A DNA stretch of 64,000 nt. Origin: Dasypus novemcinctus (taxonomy: Eukaryota; Chordata; Mammalia; Cingulata; Dasypodidae). The stretch is taken from contig NC_080673.1 in assembly GCF_030445035.2 (NCBI RefSeq), positions 203,256,726 to 203,320,725 on the forward strand, written 5' to 3'. The position numbers and the translations under genes are program-made. Position 1 is the first letter of the stretch. The number at the start of each line of letters is the position of its first letter. A model generated the notes under the pieces. The model was not told the origin of the DNA. It was given only the letters and a program-made list of their open reading frames with translations, and did no database searches. Below, in pieces: positions 34,300 through 44,916 of the stretch.

Positions 34300-35170
34300 C
34301 CCCAGGGAGTCTCTCTGCGTGAGCCTTTCGAGGGGCTTCTCTAATCCTGACGTCTCCTCGTTGCGTGGGCTGGGGAGAGGGCAGGCTCGGTGGCCTCCGT
34401 GGCCCCTTCCGGAGGCACCACCCAGACCACGCCTCCAGAACTGGGCCCGGGTCGGAGCGCTGCCCGCCCCCCCGGGAGGCCCTCCAGCCCCCTCCTACAC
34501 AGACGCCTCCTGCCCCTCTGGCCCCAGGGACGGCATTGCCCCAAGTCCCGGGGCAACTCAAGCCGGGCTGGGGGTGGGCGGGGGAGAGCAGGCCGGGCAG
34601 AGAGGAGGGCCGCAGGCGGTGTAGACGGCGCCCTCCCGGGAAGCTCCCGGGCAGGCGTGCGGAGAGGCGGGGCCGCGGAGCGTGCCCGGGAATGAGCCGG
34701 GAGCGCTGTGTTCTGCAGGGCAGCCGCGGGGGCACAGGGGCTGGCACGGAGAGGAGGCTGCAGGCCGAGGCTGGGGCCCGAGCAGGAGGCCAGGGGAGCG
34801 CCTCGCCCCTGCCTGGGGAAGGGGGTGGGGGTAGCGGCCAGGGATAATCGCTGAGGCCCGGGGCCCCTGGGTGCCGGGGTGAGCCCAGCATGGAAGGGTG
34901 TCCGGGTCAGGGGTGGAAGGACCTCCAGGGACCTCTGGGCACAGGCACAGACGGGGAGAGCCGGGGCAGCCCTGGGGAGCCCCGGGGGGGGGGGGCCGTG
35001 AGCGTCCTCGGGGCTGACAGAGGCCCCGCGCGCTGGCGGAGGGGGTGCTTCCGGCCGCGGCCGCCTCGTGCGTGCATGGGGACCAGCAGGTGGCCCCACC
35101 ATCCTGCGCACGCCTCCTCCCTCTGCGGCTCCCACGTGAGGCCCAATTCCTGCGAGCTTCTAAATAGGGC
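34300..35170. promoter_or_regulatory. CpG-rich block of unknown role
   Basis: The sequence is GC-rich with many CpGs ('gcggagaggcggggccgcgg', 'cttccggccgcggccgcctc') and lies about 5 kb upstream of the TBC1D14 island. It contains GC boxes. I found no exon with good splice signals. It could be an alternative upstream promoter, an enhancer-type island or simply GC-rich unmethylated DNA. Long minus frames (34139-34891, 34341-35135) reflect composition. Confidence 0.4.
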
Positions 35171-35755
35171 TTTGCTTTCTGACGGTGGTGGCAGCCGGCG
35201 ACAGGGTGATGCCTTTACACACAAGGCTCTTCGGAAAATTCCATTCGGGGTGCAGGGATGCGGAGTCTCGTCCGTCCCCAGGGCCTTCCGGGACTCTCTC
35301 AGTACCCAGAGCCTCCAGGGCTCCAGGCCGGGGCCAGCTTTTAAGATTCAGCAAACCGCGGGGGACAGGGGCTCCCTTGGGGTCCCGCCCGCGCCCCCCC
35401 CCCCCAGCCCCAGGGCCGTGGAATCCACTCTTTAGAGGCTTCATGAGAAGCTACTCCTCCCAGGCCAGGACTCGGGGAGGCTCTGGGAACCAGTGGCCTC
35501 AGGTATTTGGGCCAGACCGACCGGGGTTCAACTCTGCCAGTGAAATGGGGGTTCACTGGCTGGCGGGGTCACCCTTGCATCAGTTGGTTCACCTCCTGAA
35601 GCCCCAGTGTCCCGCCCAGGAAATGGGAACTGTGTTGACTGGCTGATCTCAAGGCTTGGAGCCCTCACCTCAGGGCCCAGCACTAGCTCCTCTGGGTCTG
35701 TGGGGTGCACTGCAAAGCCATTTTGATGCAGCTCCAGTAGAAATGCAGCACGTGC

Positions 35756-36167
35756 TTTTTTGGGGGGGATTTTTTTTTCTCTCCCCTTCCTCCCCACAAC
35801 CCCCCAGTTGTCCGCTCTCTGTGTCTATTTGCTGCGTGTTCTTCTTTGTCTGCTTCTGTTGTTGTGAGCAGCACGGGAATTTGTGTTTCTTTTTGTTGCG
35901 TCATCTTGTGTCAGCTGTCTGTGTATGCAGTGCCATTCCTGGGCAGACTGCACTTTCTTTCGCACTGGGAGACTTTCCTTACGGGGCGTGCTCCTTGCGT
36001 GTGGGGCTCCCCTACGCGGGTACACCCCTGCGTGGCACGGCACTCCTTGTGCGCATCAGCACTGCACATGGGCCAGCTCCACACGGGTCAAGGAGACCTG
36101 GGGTTTGAACTGTGAACTTCCCATGTGGTAGACGGACACCCTAACCACTGGGCCAAGTCTGCTTCCC
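35756..36167 (-). mobile_element. DAS-type tRNA-derived SINE
   Basis: The T-rich left end, 'gttgtccgctctctgtgtc', the DAS body, and a head whose complement ends 'gcagacttggcccagtgg' show a full minus-strand copy. The B box complement is diverged ('ggggtttgaactgtgaac'). Confidence 0.9.
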
Positions 36168-39100
36168 TGTTGGGGGGAATTTTAAAACCACAAAACATAT
36201 GGAGACACAAGATAATCCCATGTGTCTGAAGCTTCTTTTGTGTTTCTTCCGGTCCTGTATCCTGTGGGTGTGTGTTCCATATACTTTATACTTTCTTTAC
36301 AATTTAGCATTATTTTTTACTTACGCATTGCCCCCATTATAATAAATTCTAGAGATTTTCAAAATGGCAGCCTCGACGTGCCTCCATTCAGTTACCTGCT
36401 CCCTTATTGCTGGACACCTCTGTTATGCCCATTTCCCTAGTGTAAACACCGCTGTGATGAACATCTTTTTACAGCCAGAGTCTTAGGGTAGTTTCATACG
36501 GATCGCTTCTCTCCAGTGTCTTATTGGACTAAAAAGGATTCTCTGTGTTTTAGCTGTGCTGGGCGCTTCCTTCTTGGCTGGAGCCGTGGCTTTCCTGTTC
36601 ATGAATGTGCTATTCCAGGAGCTTTGCCTGCCTGGGCTTGCTGGTTTCCGTCTACCGCGGGCTGGGACACAGGTAACCGTGCTTGTTAAACTGGGAGGAA
36701 GATGCGGGCTGGTGGGCTCGTGGGAGACCGAGAACCGCCTTCTGCAGAGCGCACAGGTGCCTCCCCTGGCTGTGCCGACGCTTTCCCATCCCCGGGGCTC
36801 CGCCTGATTTCTACAGACCAGCCGAGGTGGCTGCAAAACTGACCTCCGGCCATCTCAGATTTTTTTTTTCTTCTCAAACTGCTCAACTTTCTGAACTAAC
36901 ACAAGAAACCTGAATTCCAGGCACTGTGCCCTAAAAACGAGAACTCCCATCACCGTGGTGAAGGAGGCTACTGCGAGGTGTGGGGCAGGCAGGACGAGCG
37001 TTCCCAGGGCCTTCTGAAAGCGCTTGGCCCAGAGGACAGCTCTCTGGAAATGAGTTAATGCTGCGCAACCTGCCCTGCGCAGTGGGGTGGGCCTCGGGCA
37101 GGGCTCCTCATGCGCGGGTTCGAGTGCCTAGGCCCTGGGGGGCGGAGGGGACTCTGAACGGGAGGCAAGGTGCAAGGCACCTGGGTCGGCCCTGGGGTTG
37201 GGACCCAGCTCAGCCCACCCATTCACCCAGCATTTATGCGGCGCCCACGGCAGATCCTCCCTTGTGGAGCTCCTATTTGGGGGTGGGGACACGATGTGTT
37301 GGGGAGACTGAACTCCCCACATCTCCTGAGAACAGGCTGGGGGGCTGGCAGGCAGGAGCTTGGTTCTGGGCCTACCCCCGAGCCTACTTGACCTTGGGCC
37401 CTTCCCTGTCTGTATCTCTGGGCCTCAGTTTCCCCTCTGAATGATGAGGGTAGGGTGGGCTGGATCATCTGAAGGGTGGTGGCAGCTCTGACCCCTGCCT
37501 GTGACCCTTCTGGGATTTTGTCCACCTGCTAAGAGAACGTCTTCCCTGAAAGAAGGCTTAGCGCTTGCCAAGCGCCCCCACTCCCTGTGGCCCTTTTAAT
37601 TCCCATGACAGGGCAAGGAGATGTGGCTGTCCCACAGGGCTGGGGGCGGGAAGTGCGGGCTGCCAGTCACTCTGGTGTCCCTAGGGCCTGGCACAGGGCC
37701 AGAGCCATCTGGGAAGGGCATCCCTACTCCCCTATGCTAGGCCAAGGCTCTCTTGCTCCGCTCAGGGCGGTGCAGGGGTCAGGCTTAAAATGCTTGAAGA
37801 GGCCGCTCCTTGCCTGGCAGGCTGGCTGGTGCAGTCCCTCTGCATCCTGTTCTTGGGGAGCTGGAACGAGCTCCCCAAACATGCTGGACATTTATTTCCT
37901 TTGGTGCTTAGCTCTCTGTCCAGCGGGAGGAGGAAGTGCTAGGCGCCTTGGAGAGATGGGGAGGGTTGGGGGAGGTGCAGGGAGCCTTCCTGGAGGAGGA
38001 GTCAGCCAGACCCCGGGCTGCGGGGCACTGGTCTGTGCCTTCACGTGCACAGCAGAAGGATCGTGGGTGACAATTATTCTGGGAGCCTCAGGGCAACGTC
38101 TGCAGGGGGAACCGGGCTGTGGGAGGGGGCCGGACCCGAGAACGAGCCCTTCGCCTGCGGAGGTGAGAGCCCGTTTGTTGCCCTTAATTCACCCCGTGGA
38201 TGCCTGAGGGACCTAACTTGGGAACGTGCTCCTCTCCCTGATGAGACCTGCAAGGGGCCCCTGACCCTTTTTCTTGGAAGACAAGCCAGTGCCAGCAGCT
38301 AACTGCTTTGTGTGCATGTTGTTTTTCCTCGGCACAAATGTTTTTTGGCCACTCATGTGCCAGATGCTATGCTGGCCTTTCCTGCGCACCAACTTACTTC
38401 ATCACGAAAACAGCCCCGATATCCTCGCCGTGCTAGGGGGTGGGTGTGAGGTTCTGAGCTGCCGGGACCGCCTAACGCCACGCAGCTAAATCCTGTTTGT
38501 TGCATTTTTGCTTCTGTTAGATTCCAGTGGCCCGGAGGATGTTTATAGAACGCTTCTGGGCACCGATGGCAAAAGGTAAGACATGCGTCAAATCATACTA
38601 GAGGGTCTTAAGTGATTACTGGGCTACCCAGAAGAGGCTCTGGGCTCCGGAGGCGGCAAATGGCGAGAGAGTGCAAAAAAGTCAGACAGAGGGCGCCAAA
38701 TGCAAGCTTGCCAACTTCAGCCTTTCTGTCTCTGGGTAGAGAACAATGGTTCCTTGTCAATGTGGGTTTTAAAACCCTAATACTCAGAATTAGGGCTGGA
38801 AGGGATTTGGGGAGTCACAAGGAATGCTGTAAAAGCAGATTTATTCATCCGATGTATTAAACTGCTAATTAAGACAGGACAGAAACAAGTCTGCCCCTTC
38901 CTGCTAATACAGGTAAATATCTGGGGTCTGAAGGGGACCTGGTGCTATTTTTACTTAAAACCACGCAGAAAGTTGTGTATTAGGCATCTGTTAGGCACCA
39001 CGCCCTGTGAGGTGTGTTAAGGTACCACAGCAAGAAAGTACCTTTTAAAAATTCTCAGCCATCCACCGTCACAGCTAATAGGTGCTAAAAGTGCCTTTTA

Positions 39101-39854
39101 GAGCTACGAGCTGGGGAGGGGAAACAAGCAAGCTAGGGGTTCTTCAGCCCATCCCTAATTATCAGAGCCCAGACAAATGTTCTGCTGCTTGCTTCCAGAT
39201 GCCTTCTGAGTCGGGGAGATAGCCCTTCCTGTCCCTGGAGGCTTGGCCAGCTGGTCTCCCCTTAGATGGAGCTGCACTTAGGTCTCTCTGAGGTTTCCTG
39301 TGTGGTCATTCCTCTGGCCGTGACAGCTCTCAGGGACTCTATGTAGACCCAGGCTTCCCAGCTCCTAGCCACTGGAGTCTCGCTCCTTCCATGATGTCCC
39401 CAGAACATTAAGAATAATTCAACAAATTCTGACATGCCCACTAAGTGCCAGGCACAACACAGCAGTGCAAGGGCAAGCATGGCTTGGCTCACGGAGCTGG
39501 CATTCTAGCAGGGCATGAGAATCACTGACAGGCCAGCAAGGACTTTCTTGCACACACAAGACCGGGAAAGATGGTTTGGGGTGGGGCATCTGGCTTCTGA
39601 CCTTTCTCTACTACCTGAAGGGCTGTGGGACCTCCGGCAAAGCACTTCGTCTCTCTGAGCCTGTTATTCCCTCTGTGAAAAGGCTCTGATCACAGATCTT
39701 GCCTCTTAAGTCTTTGCAACGTTCAAATGATATAAAACGCAAATAAATGCTACGCCAGTGGTTTCCAAGCTTGTCTGCTTCCCTCAAGCTCCCTGATTGT
39801 GATTGAACTGGCCTGGGCTTTGAAATTTTACAAATCCCCAGAATGTTCTTTGCA

Positions 39855-39949
39855 TTTTTTTTTTTTTTTGAGGTACCGGGCTGGGGATTGAACCCCGGAC
39901 CTCCCATGTGGGAAGCAGGCGCTCAAATGCTTGAGCCACATCTGCTCCC
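39855..39949 (-). mobile_element. Monomeric tRNA-derived SINE
   Basis: A T15 tract is followed by 'gaggtaccgggctggggatt' and ends 'gagccacatctgctccct'. It is a head-only copy with a preserved B-box complement ('gattgaaccccgg'). Confidence 0.85.
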
Positions 39950-40244
39950 TCCAGGGAGTTCTAAAAGTGCAGAAAAGTTAGGACGACTGCAGCGCCCCGG
40001 TGTAAAAGCTCAATAAAGGAGAGTTACCATTAGAACCCGTTTTACAGATTAGAGACTGAGGCCGAATAGCCAGGGCCGGGGTTCAGGTCTCGCACAGTAA
40101 CCCTCCTCCCGTTGGCCCGGGGACACCCCAGGCATTTCTCTCCCGCACACCTGCCCAGGGGAAGGGGCGCCCATCGATGCGTTCCGCCGCTCGGCTCCCC
40201 ACGCCTGATCCCGCCGCGCGCGCCCCTCCCCCTCCCGGCCGCTT

Positions 40245-40280
40245 CCCACTTCCAAGATGGCCGCGGGTGGAGCCGAGCAG
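40245..40280 (+). other. TBC1D14: Inferred TBC1D14 exon 1 (5' UTR)
   Basis: The exon is inferred from a strong donor, GAGCAG|GTGAGA, at 40280/40281 and from the YY1-type element CCAAGATGGCCGC just upstream, a motif that usually lies within the first 30 bases of transcripts. The start near 40245 is only an estimate. Joined to the exon at 45918 it leaves a 5,637-bp intron. An ATG at 40257 opens a short upstream ORF across this junction. Other start sites in the island are possible, for example around 40.6-40.85 kb, where a six-codon ORF (MASELR, 40720-40740) lies. Confidence 0.5.
40252..40264 (+). promoter_or_regulatory. YY1 / TISU-like element
   Basis: CCAAGATGGCCGC matches the YY1 core (AAGATGGC) and differs by one base from the TISU pattern SAASATGGCGGC, an element that combines transcription start and translation initiation on very short leaders. 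The ATG inside it begins the upstream ORF. Confidence 0.6.
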
Positions 40281-40499
40281 GTGAGAGGGCCCTTGTCGGG
40301 TGCCCACGGGGGCTCTGCGGACACGAAGGTCCCCTCAGGGCCGCCCCTCGCAGCTCCGCTTGGCCCTCGGGAGGGAAAAGGGCCGGCAACGCCGCTCCGG
40401 AGACCCCCGGCGGGAGGGGACGGGCGGGCCGGAGGAGGGGCAGCACGGCAGCGTCAAGCTCGAGTAGCGGCGGGGGCGGCGGAAGCGCCAACGCGTGGG

Positions 40500-40605
40500 G
40501 GCGGAGCGAGGGCGCGCGGGGCGGGGCGGGGCGCGGGCGCGCGGGGCGGGGCGCGGGCGCGCGGGGCGGGGCGCGGGCGCTCGGGGGCGGGGCGGGCGCG
40601 CGCCG
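40500..40605. repeat. Tandem GC-box array
   Basis: A unit of about 20 bases, GGGCGCGCGGGGCGGGGCGC with variants, repeats about four times. Each unit carries a GGGGCGGGG Sp1/KLF site, and the G runs could form G-quadruplexes. It sits about 250 bases inside the TBC1D14 island. Confidence 0.85.
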
Positions 40606-41189
40606 CTGTGCCCTGGAGGCGGCTCGCGCGCACCTGCCCGCCTGCCGCGCGCCCGGCGCCCTCGCCCGGCGAGTTGCGGGTCCCGGGGGGCCTGGGCTGC
40701 AGGCCCGCGGGCCCCGGCGATGGCGTCGGAGCTGCGCTAACTCGGGTACTGAGGCCTCGGCGGGCGGCCGGGCCGCGGGCCGCGGGGAGGGCAGGGGCGC
40801 CCGGGGCCGCTGCCACCTGCTGCAGCCCGGCCGGTGCGGGGAGGCGGCCTGAGGCGGGGAGGCCGCGCGGCGGGCGGGGGGCCGGGGCGCGAGTGCTGCC
40901 TCCCCGCCCCTGGCTGTGCCAGCGCCACGGCGTCGGGCCCCAGGGGCGCGGGCGGGAGGTCCCCGGGGCCCCCGTGCGGGACCTGCGGGCGTGGGCGAGC
41001 CTCGCCCCTCGGCGGCCCCTCCGCGAGCCACGCGCTGTGACACGCAGTTTTTCCGGAACTTGACGAAAAGTTTTCCCCCCTCAGCCAGGAGGTTCCTGCA
41101 CGCAGGGCGCCCGCTCGGCGCGCACAATCGCACGAGCTTCCCAGAGGGCGCCGAGCGCCCCGGCCCCGCCGCTGGCCTTGGGGTCCCCC

Positions 41190-41440
41190 CTCTGCCTACG
41201 AGACCCAGGCCGGGGAATCCCCTTCCGCCTAGAACTGTCCCCCCGCCCCCCCGCTGGTCTTGGGGTTCCCGGGTCTGGGGCCTCTTTCCTCCTAGGAGAT
41301 CCCTGGCCAGGGACCACCCCTACTCGTAGGAGACCCGGGCCGGGGACACCCCCCTTCCACCCCGTAGACCCCGACCGACCCCGACCGACCCCTGGCCGGG
41401 GGTGCCCCTCCGCCTGGGAGACCTCGACCTCTGCCCTGCG
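41190..41440. repeat. Degenerate tandem repeat at island edge
   Basis: Phrases such as 'ggagacccgggccggggaca', 'gagacccaggccggggaatc' and 'gagatccctggccaggg' recur about every 50-70 bases, with 'ccccgaccgaccccgaccga' near 41370. It appears to be an old, decayed GC-rich minisatellite on the intronic side of the CpG island. Confidence 0.6.
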
Positions 41441-41551
41441 TGGCTTTGAGGCCAGAGCCGGGCGCACGGTCCAGGGAGCCATTGCCGCGTGGGGAGCTGC
41501 CTGGAGGAAGGGATTGTGGAACCCGCATCCCCTGCTGTCCCTCGGGGACGG

Positions 41552-41760
41552 GGGTTCTTAAACTTTTTGTTCCACAGATCTCTTTGCCAGTCAGGGGAAA
41601 TGAATACTTATGTAATTTATTTATTGCATACCTTAATAAGTGAAGGAATTGGCTGGATTTCAGTTAGATGGCAGAAAAAAATAAAGGCAGTAAGTTTTTT
41701 TTTTTCCAATTCAGGCTCACGGACCCCCTGAAATCTTGGGTCTGTGGACCCCTGGTTAAA
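41552..41760. mobile_element. Old DNA-transposon-like relic
   Basis: The left part 'gggttcttaaactttttgtt' and the right part 'gtggacccctggttaaac' are roughly inverted, with 'cacagatctctttgccag' inside. It resembles the short hAT-type elements of placental mammals. I cannot name the family. Confidence 0.5.
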
Positions 41761-44117
41761 CAGCCCTGCTCTGGGCGTGTGACGCAAAGCCACAGGGGCT
41801 TGGCCAGCACGAGGAGGGTTGGCCAGGAGGCCTGAGGAGCTGGCCCTGTGGAATCCAGCCCCCAGCCTTGGGGAGGTGTGGGCAGTGACCATTGCAGTGA
41901 TCACTGTTGGCCAGGTCATGAGACCGTTACCATAGGAAAGTTGCACAGAGCACAGTTTGCTCCGTCATGAATTGTAAGCTCTGCTTTGGAAGGGTCTGTG
42001 TGCACCTGTGGATTTCGCCTTTTGGACTTGGGCTTGATTATTTTACTTGCTGAGGCTAGCCCAGGAGCTGGCTACTCCTGGTGGGGTCCAGGGACTCTAG
42101 TGCTTCCGACCAGCTGATGGTGTCTGCAGGATGTCAGCACCTGGTGGCCTTGGCTGCCATCTGTAAAGGATGGGTTGTGTGCTGGGCCCTCTGAGGGTCT
42201 CTGCATGGAACGGTTGGTCCTGACAGCAGTCCCACAGCTGTCCTGGGACACTTCCACTTGCCGGGCTGATCTGCCACCAACCCATGTCTTTAGTTTAGGC
42301 GTGGGTTTTTCCAGGTAGCCTCTTAACCCCAGCCTGCCCTGGATGTCCATGGCCTTCCCCCACCCCGAAGCTGACAGCTGACTTTGTTGTCGTATGTTTT
42401 TGAACCCTTTTGATTGTGAGCTCTGCTGTGTCCCCAGCCCTAACAAGAACCTGGCACGTGCTTGGCTCTCAGGGTTACTGAGTGAATACGTCGTTTGGGA
42501 AACATTAAGGAAACAGAGTAAGGGAGGGACGGTAACTGGCACAGAGTCACCCAGCTGGAGAGAGGCAGAGGTGGCACTCAGACTGAGGCCGGTCACGGGA
42601 ACAGGTTCTGTTCACCTTAGCGTCCTCTCTGGTCCCGGCAGGTCCTGACAGGTCTCCACGCAGCACTCTGTGCCTTTGTGAAACTGGATTCACCATCCGC
42701 TTTCCCCCACGTTCAGCGTCTCAGCTGCCCCGCCTGGCTTCTGCCTGGTCCCTGGTGCCTGCTTGGGTCCCTGCAGTTCCTCCACGTGAGGTCCCCTCCC
42801 TTCCCCTTCTCCACCCGCTCCCCTCCTGCCATGAGCTCCTCCCCTGCAGGTCACGGTTGAAGGCCCTGATCGACCTGCTTTAGAGTCTGTCTCCCACACT
42901 GATTAGAGCCTCTCCCCAGCTCTGCTCCCTTTCACCTGCGCACCTCCACGGCCCCAGCCTCAGCCCAGGGGATGCCTTCCAGCCCATTGCGGGTGCTCGT
43001 GGGGTCTTTGAGGCCTTGGAGAAGATTTGTCTTTGAAATAGATGTTTACAGAGAGGATGGAAAAGGTTTTTTAGGAAAGCGAGTGTGTGGGTTAATGCTT
43101 GTTTTAGGAGTAGACGTAGACATTTTTAGGGCCTAAGTTGTGTAGAATTCTAGATTGTCGAGCAGGCAGGGCCCTCAGGGATAGATCAGCCTGGTTGTTA
43201 ATCACCTCTGTTTTTCAGATGGGGAAGCTGAGGCCCAGAGCTCAGTTAGCGGCAGGAAGAAGCTGTATGGGTGAGGAGGTGCGGACAGGCTGGCTGTGCT
43301 TGACTTGTTTATGCAAATGATTGCTCAAATAATGGGACTGAGTGGCCTTGTCGGGCGTCCAGGAAAGATGGCCACCAGCCACCACGAGCCTAAGGGCTTC
43401 TCGTGTATTTCTTCCCCTAATCTTGTCAACTGCCTAAGGCGATAGGGTCCATTACTGTCCCCGTCTTACTACACAGAAAGAGAGGCACGGGGAAGTGAAG
43501 AAACTAGACTGAGGTTGCACAGCTGGCGCGTGGAGGAGCTGGACTTTGAGCGCAGGCTGTCTACCTCCAGAACCTGCATCCTCCCCTTCTCAGCCCCCAC
43601 CCCCGTTCACTCTTCAAACTTTCCTGTGAAGTCCAGCATATGTACAGAAAAAGTGTACTCATTGGTAAGGGTTCAACTGACCAGCTGATCACAAGTGTTG
43701 GGCCTGTCTTTTTAAGTCCTCCAGTAAGCCATTTTTGGGCTTTGATGTCAGACCTGGTTTGAATCCAGCTTCTGATGCTGGTGACCTTGGGTAGGTTACT
43801 TAGCCTCTCTGAATCTCATGGATTCTTCACCTGTCCTTGCCAGGGTTGTCATGATTAGAGCCAATGCAGGGCATAACACCTAGCCTGTTTGGCACCTGGA
43901 CAATGCTTGGTAAGTGTTTCTCATGAATAATCAAGATTTATAAATTATGTTGACTTGTTAAATGGTCTCAGTATCGCCTTGACCTGTTGTTTGCCTCTCA
44001 GTTACTTCACAGGGCCTTAGTTTTGGCAAATCACCAATGTAGCTGAAACTTTTTTTTTGTGGGGGAAGAACTCCCCCCTTCACCATCATCCTTAATTTAA
44101 AATGTCCCACCTATGCC

Positions 44118-44321
44118 TTTTTTTTTTTTTTTTTTTGAGGTACTGGGGCCAGGGATTGAACCTAGGGCCTTGTGTGTGGGAAGCCGGTGCTCAACCACCA
44201 GGTTGGTTTTCTTTGTTTGCTGTTGTTTGTTTTTGTTCTTAGGAGGCACCGTGAAACCAAACCCAGGTACTTCCATGTGGGAAGCAGGCACTCAACTGCT
44301 TGAGCCACATCTGCTCCCCAC
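44118..44321 (-). mobile_element. Dimeric tRNA-derived SINE (stack, 1 of 3)
   Basis: A T19 tract is followed by two tRNA-like heads ('gaggtactggggccaggg' and 'gaggcaccgtgaaacc'), ending 'gagccacatctgctcccc'. CCTATGCCTTTTTT flanks it on both sides, at about 44110 and 44321. Confidence 0.85.
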
Positions 44322-44334
44322 CTATGCCTTTTTT

Positions 44335-44722
44335 AAAAAAAAGATTTATTTATTTATTTCTCTTCCCTTCCCCCCCTCCCCTGGTTGTCTGTTCTTGGTG
44401 TCTATTTGTTGCGTCTTGTTTCTTTGTCTGCTTTTGTTTCTTTGTCCGCTTCTGTTGTCGTCAGCGGCACGGGAAGTGTGGGCGGTGCCATTCCTGGGCA
44501 GGCTGCACTTTCTTTCGCGCTGTGCAGCTCTCCTTACGGGGCGCACTCCTTGCGCGTGGGGCTCGCCTACGCGGGGGACACCCCTGTGTGGCGCGGCACT
44601 CCTTGCGCGCATCAGCACTGCGCATGGGCCAGCTGCACACGGGTCAAGGAGGCCTGGGGTTTGAACCGCGGACCTCCCATGTGGTAGACGGACGCCCTAA
44701 CCACTGGGCCAAGTCCACCGCC
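44335..44722 (-). mobile_element. Full DAS SINE (stack, 2 of 3)
   Basis: The left A/T-rich tail is followed by 'gatttatttatttatttctc' and the standard body. The head complement ends 'gggccaagtccaccgccc'. A direct repeat of GCCTTTTT(T)AA flanks it at 44327-44335 and 44726-44734. Confidence 0.9.
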
Positions 44723-44734
44723 CTGCCTTTTTAA

Positions 44735-44916
44735 TTTATCTACTCATTTTTAAAGATCTCTTTTATATTTAATTTAATTTAATTTTAAAATTTATTTCTC
44801 CCCACCCCTTTGTTTTTCACTTGCTCTGTCTGTTTTCCTTGTTTCTTTAGGAGGCACTGGGAGGTGAACCCGGGACTTGCATGTGGGAAGCAGGTGCCCA
44901 ACTGCTTGAGCCACAT
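44735..44916 (-). mobile_element. Monomeric SINE with T-rich tail (stack, 3 of 3)
   Basis: A degenerate AT-rich tail precedes 'gaggcactgggaggtgaacc' and 'gagccacatctatgcc'. CTGCCTTTTTAA on the left and CTATGCCTTTTTAA on the right (44917-44930) flank it. Confidence 0.8.

Larger units (their letters stand above)
16441..40069. other. KIAA0232-TBC1D14 intergenic region
   Basis: About 23.6 kb holds no exon I can support. It contains a purine-rich simple repeat (16750-16790), two LINE-1 3' fragments (17513-18787 minus, 23121-24611 plus), DAS SINEs (25281, 26685, 29436, 32865, 33759 plus; 35756, 39855 minus), a minisatellite (30647-31358) and a CpG-rich block (about 34300-35170). MIR relics lie near 19920-20080, 26110-26240, 31930-32100, 33390-33460, 34170-34290 and 39590-39760. 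From 18.8 to 23.1 kb the DNA is GC-rich and largely unique, with many chance open frames. The segments 35.2-35.7 and 36.2-39.6 kb show nothing I can name. Confidence 0.6.
40070..41555 (+). promoter_or_regulatory. TBC1D14: CpG island promoter of TBC1D14
   Basis: About 1.5 kb is extremely GC- and CpG-rich, the strongest such block in the window and the nearest upstream of the TBC1D14 coding exon on the same strand. It includes an array of GGGGCGGGG GC boxes at about 40500-40605, a YY1/TISU-like CCAAGATGGCCGC at 40252-40264 and a strong splice donor at 40281. There is no TATA box where one would be expected, which fits a broad housekeeping-type promoter. Long open frames on both strands here (for example 40042-41133 minus) are a result of the base composition. 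Confidence 0.8.

Noticed and set aside
34139-35135. 250- and 264-codon minus-strand frames in the CpG-rich block
   Set aside because: Low-complexity Pro/Arg/Gly translation, overlapping frames in several phases, and part of it inside a SINE tail. Composition alone explains it.
40042-41133. 363-codon open frame on the minus strand across the CpG island
   Set aside because: Extreme GC content removes stop codons. The translation is a Pro/Arg/Ala run without domains, and the region behaves as a promoter for the + strand gene.
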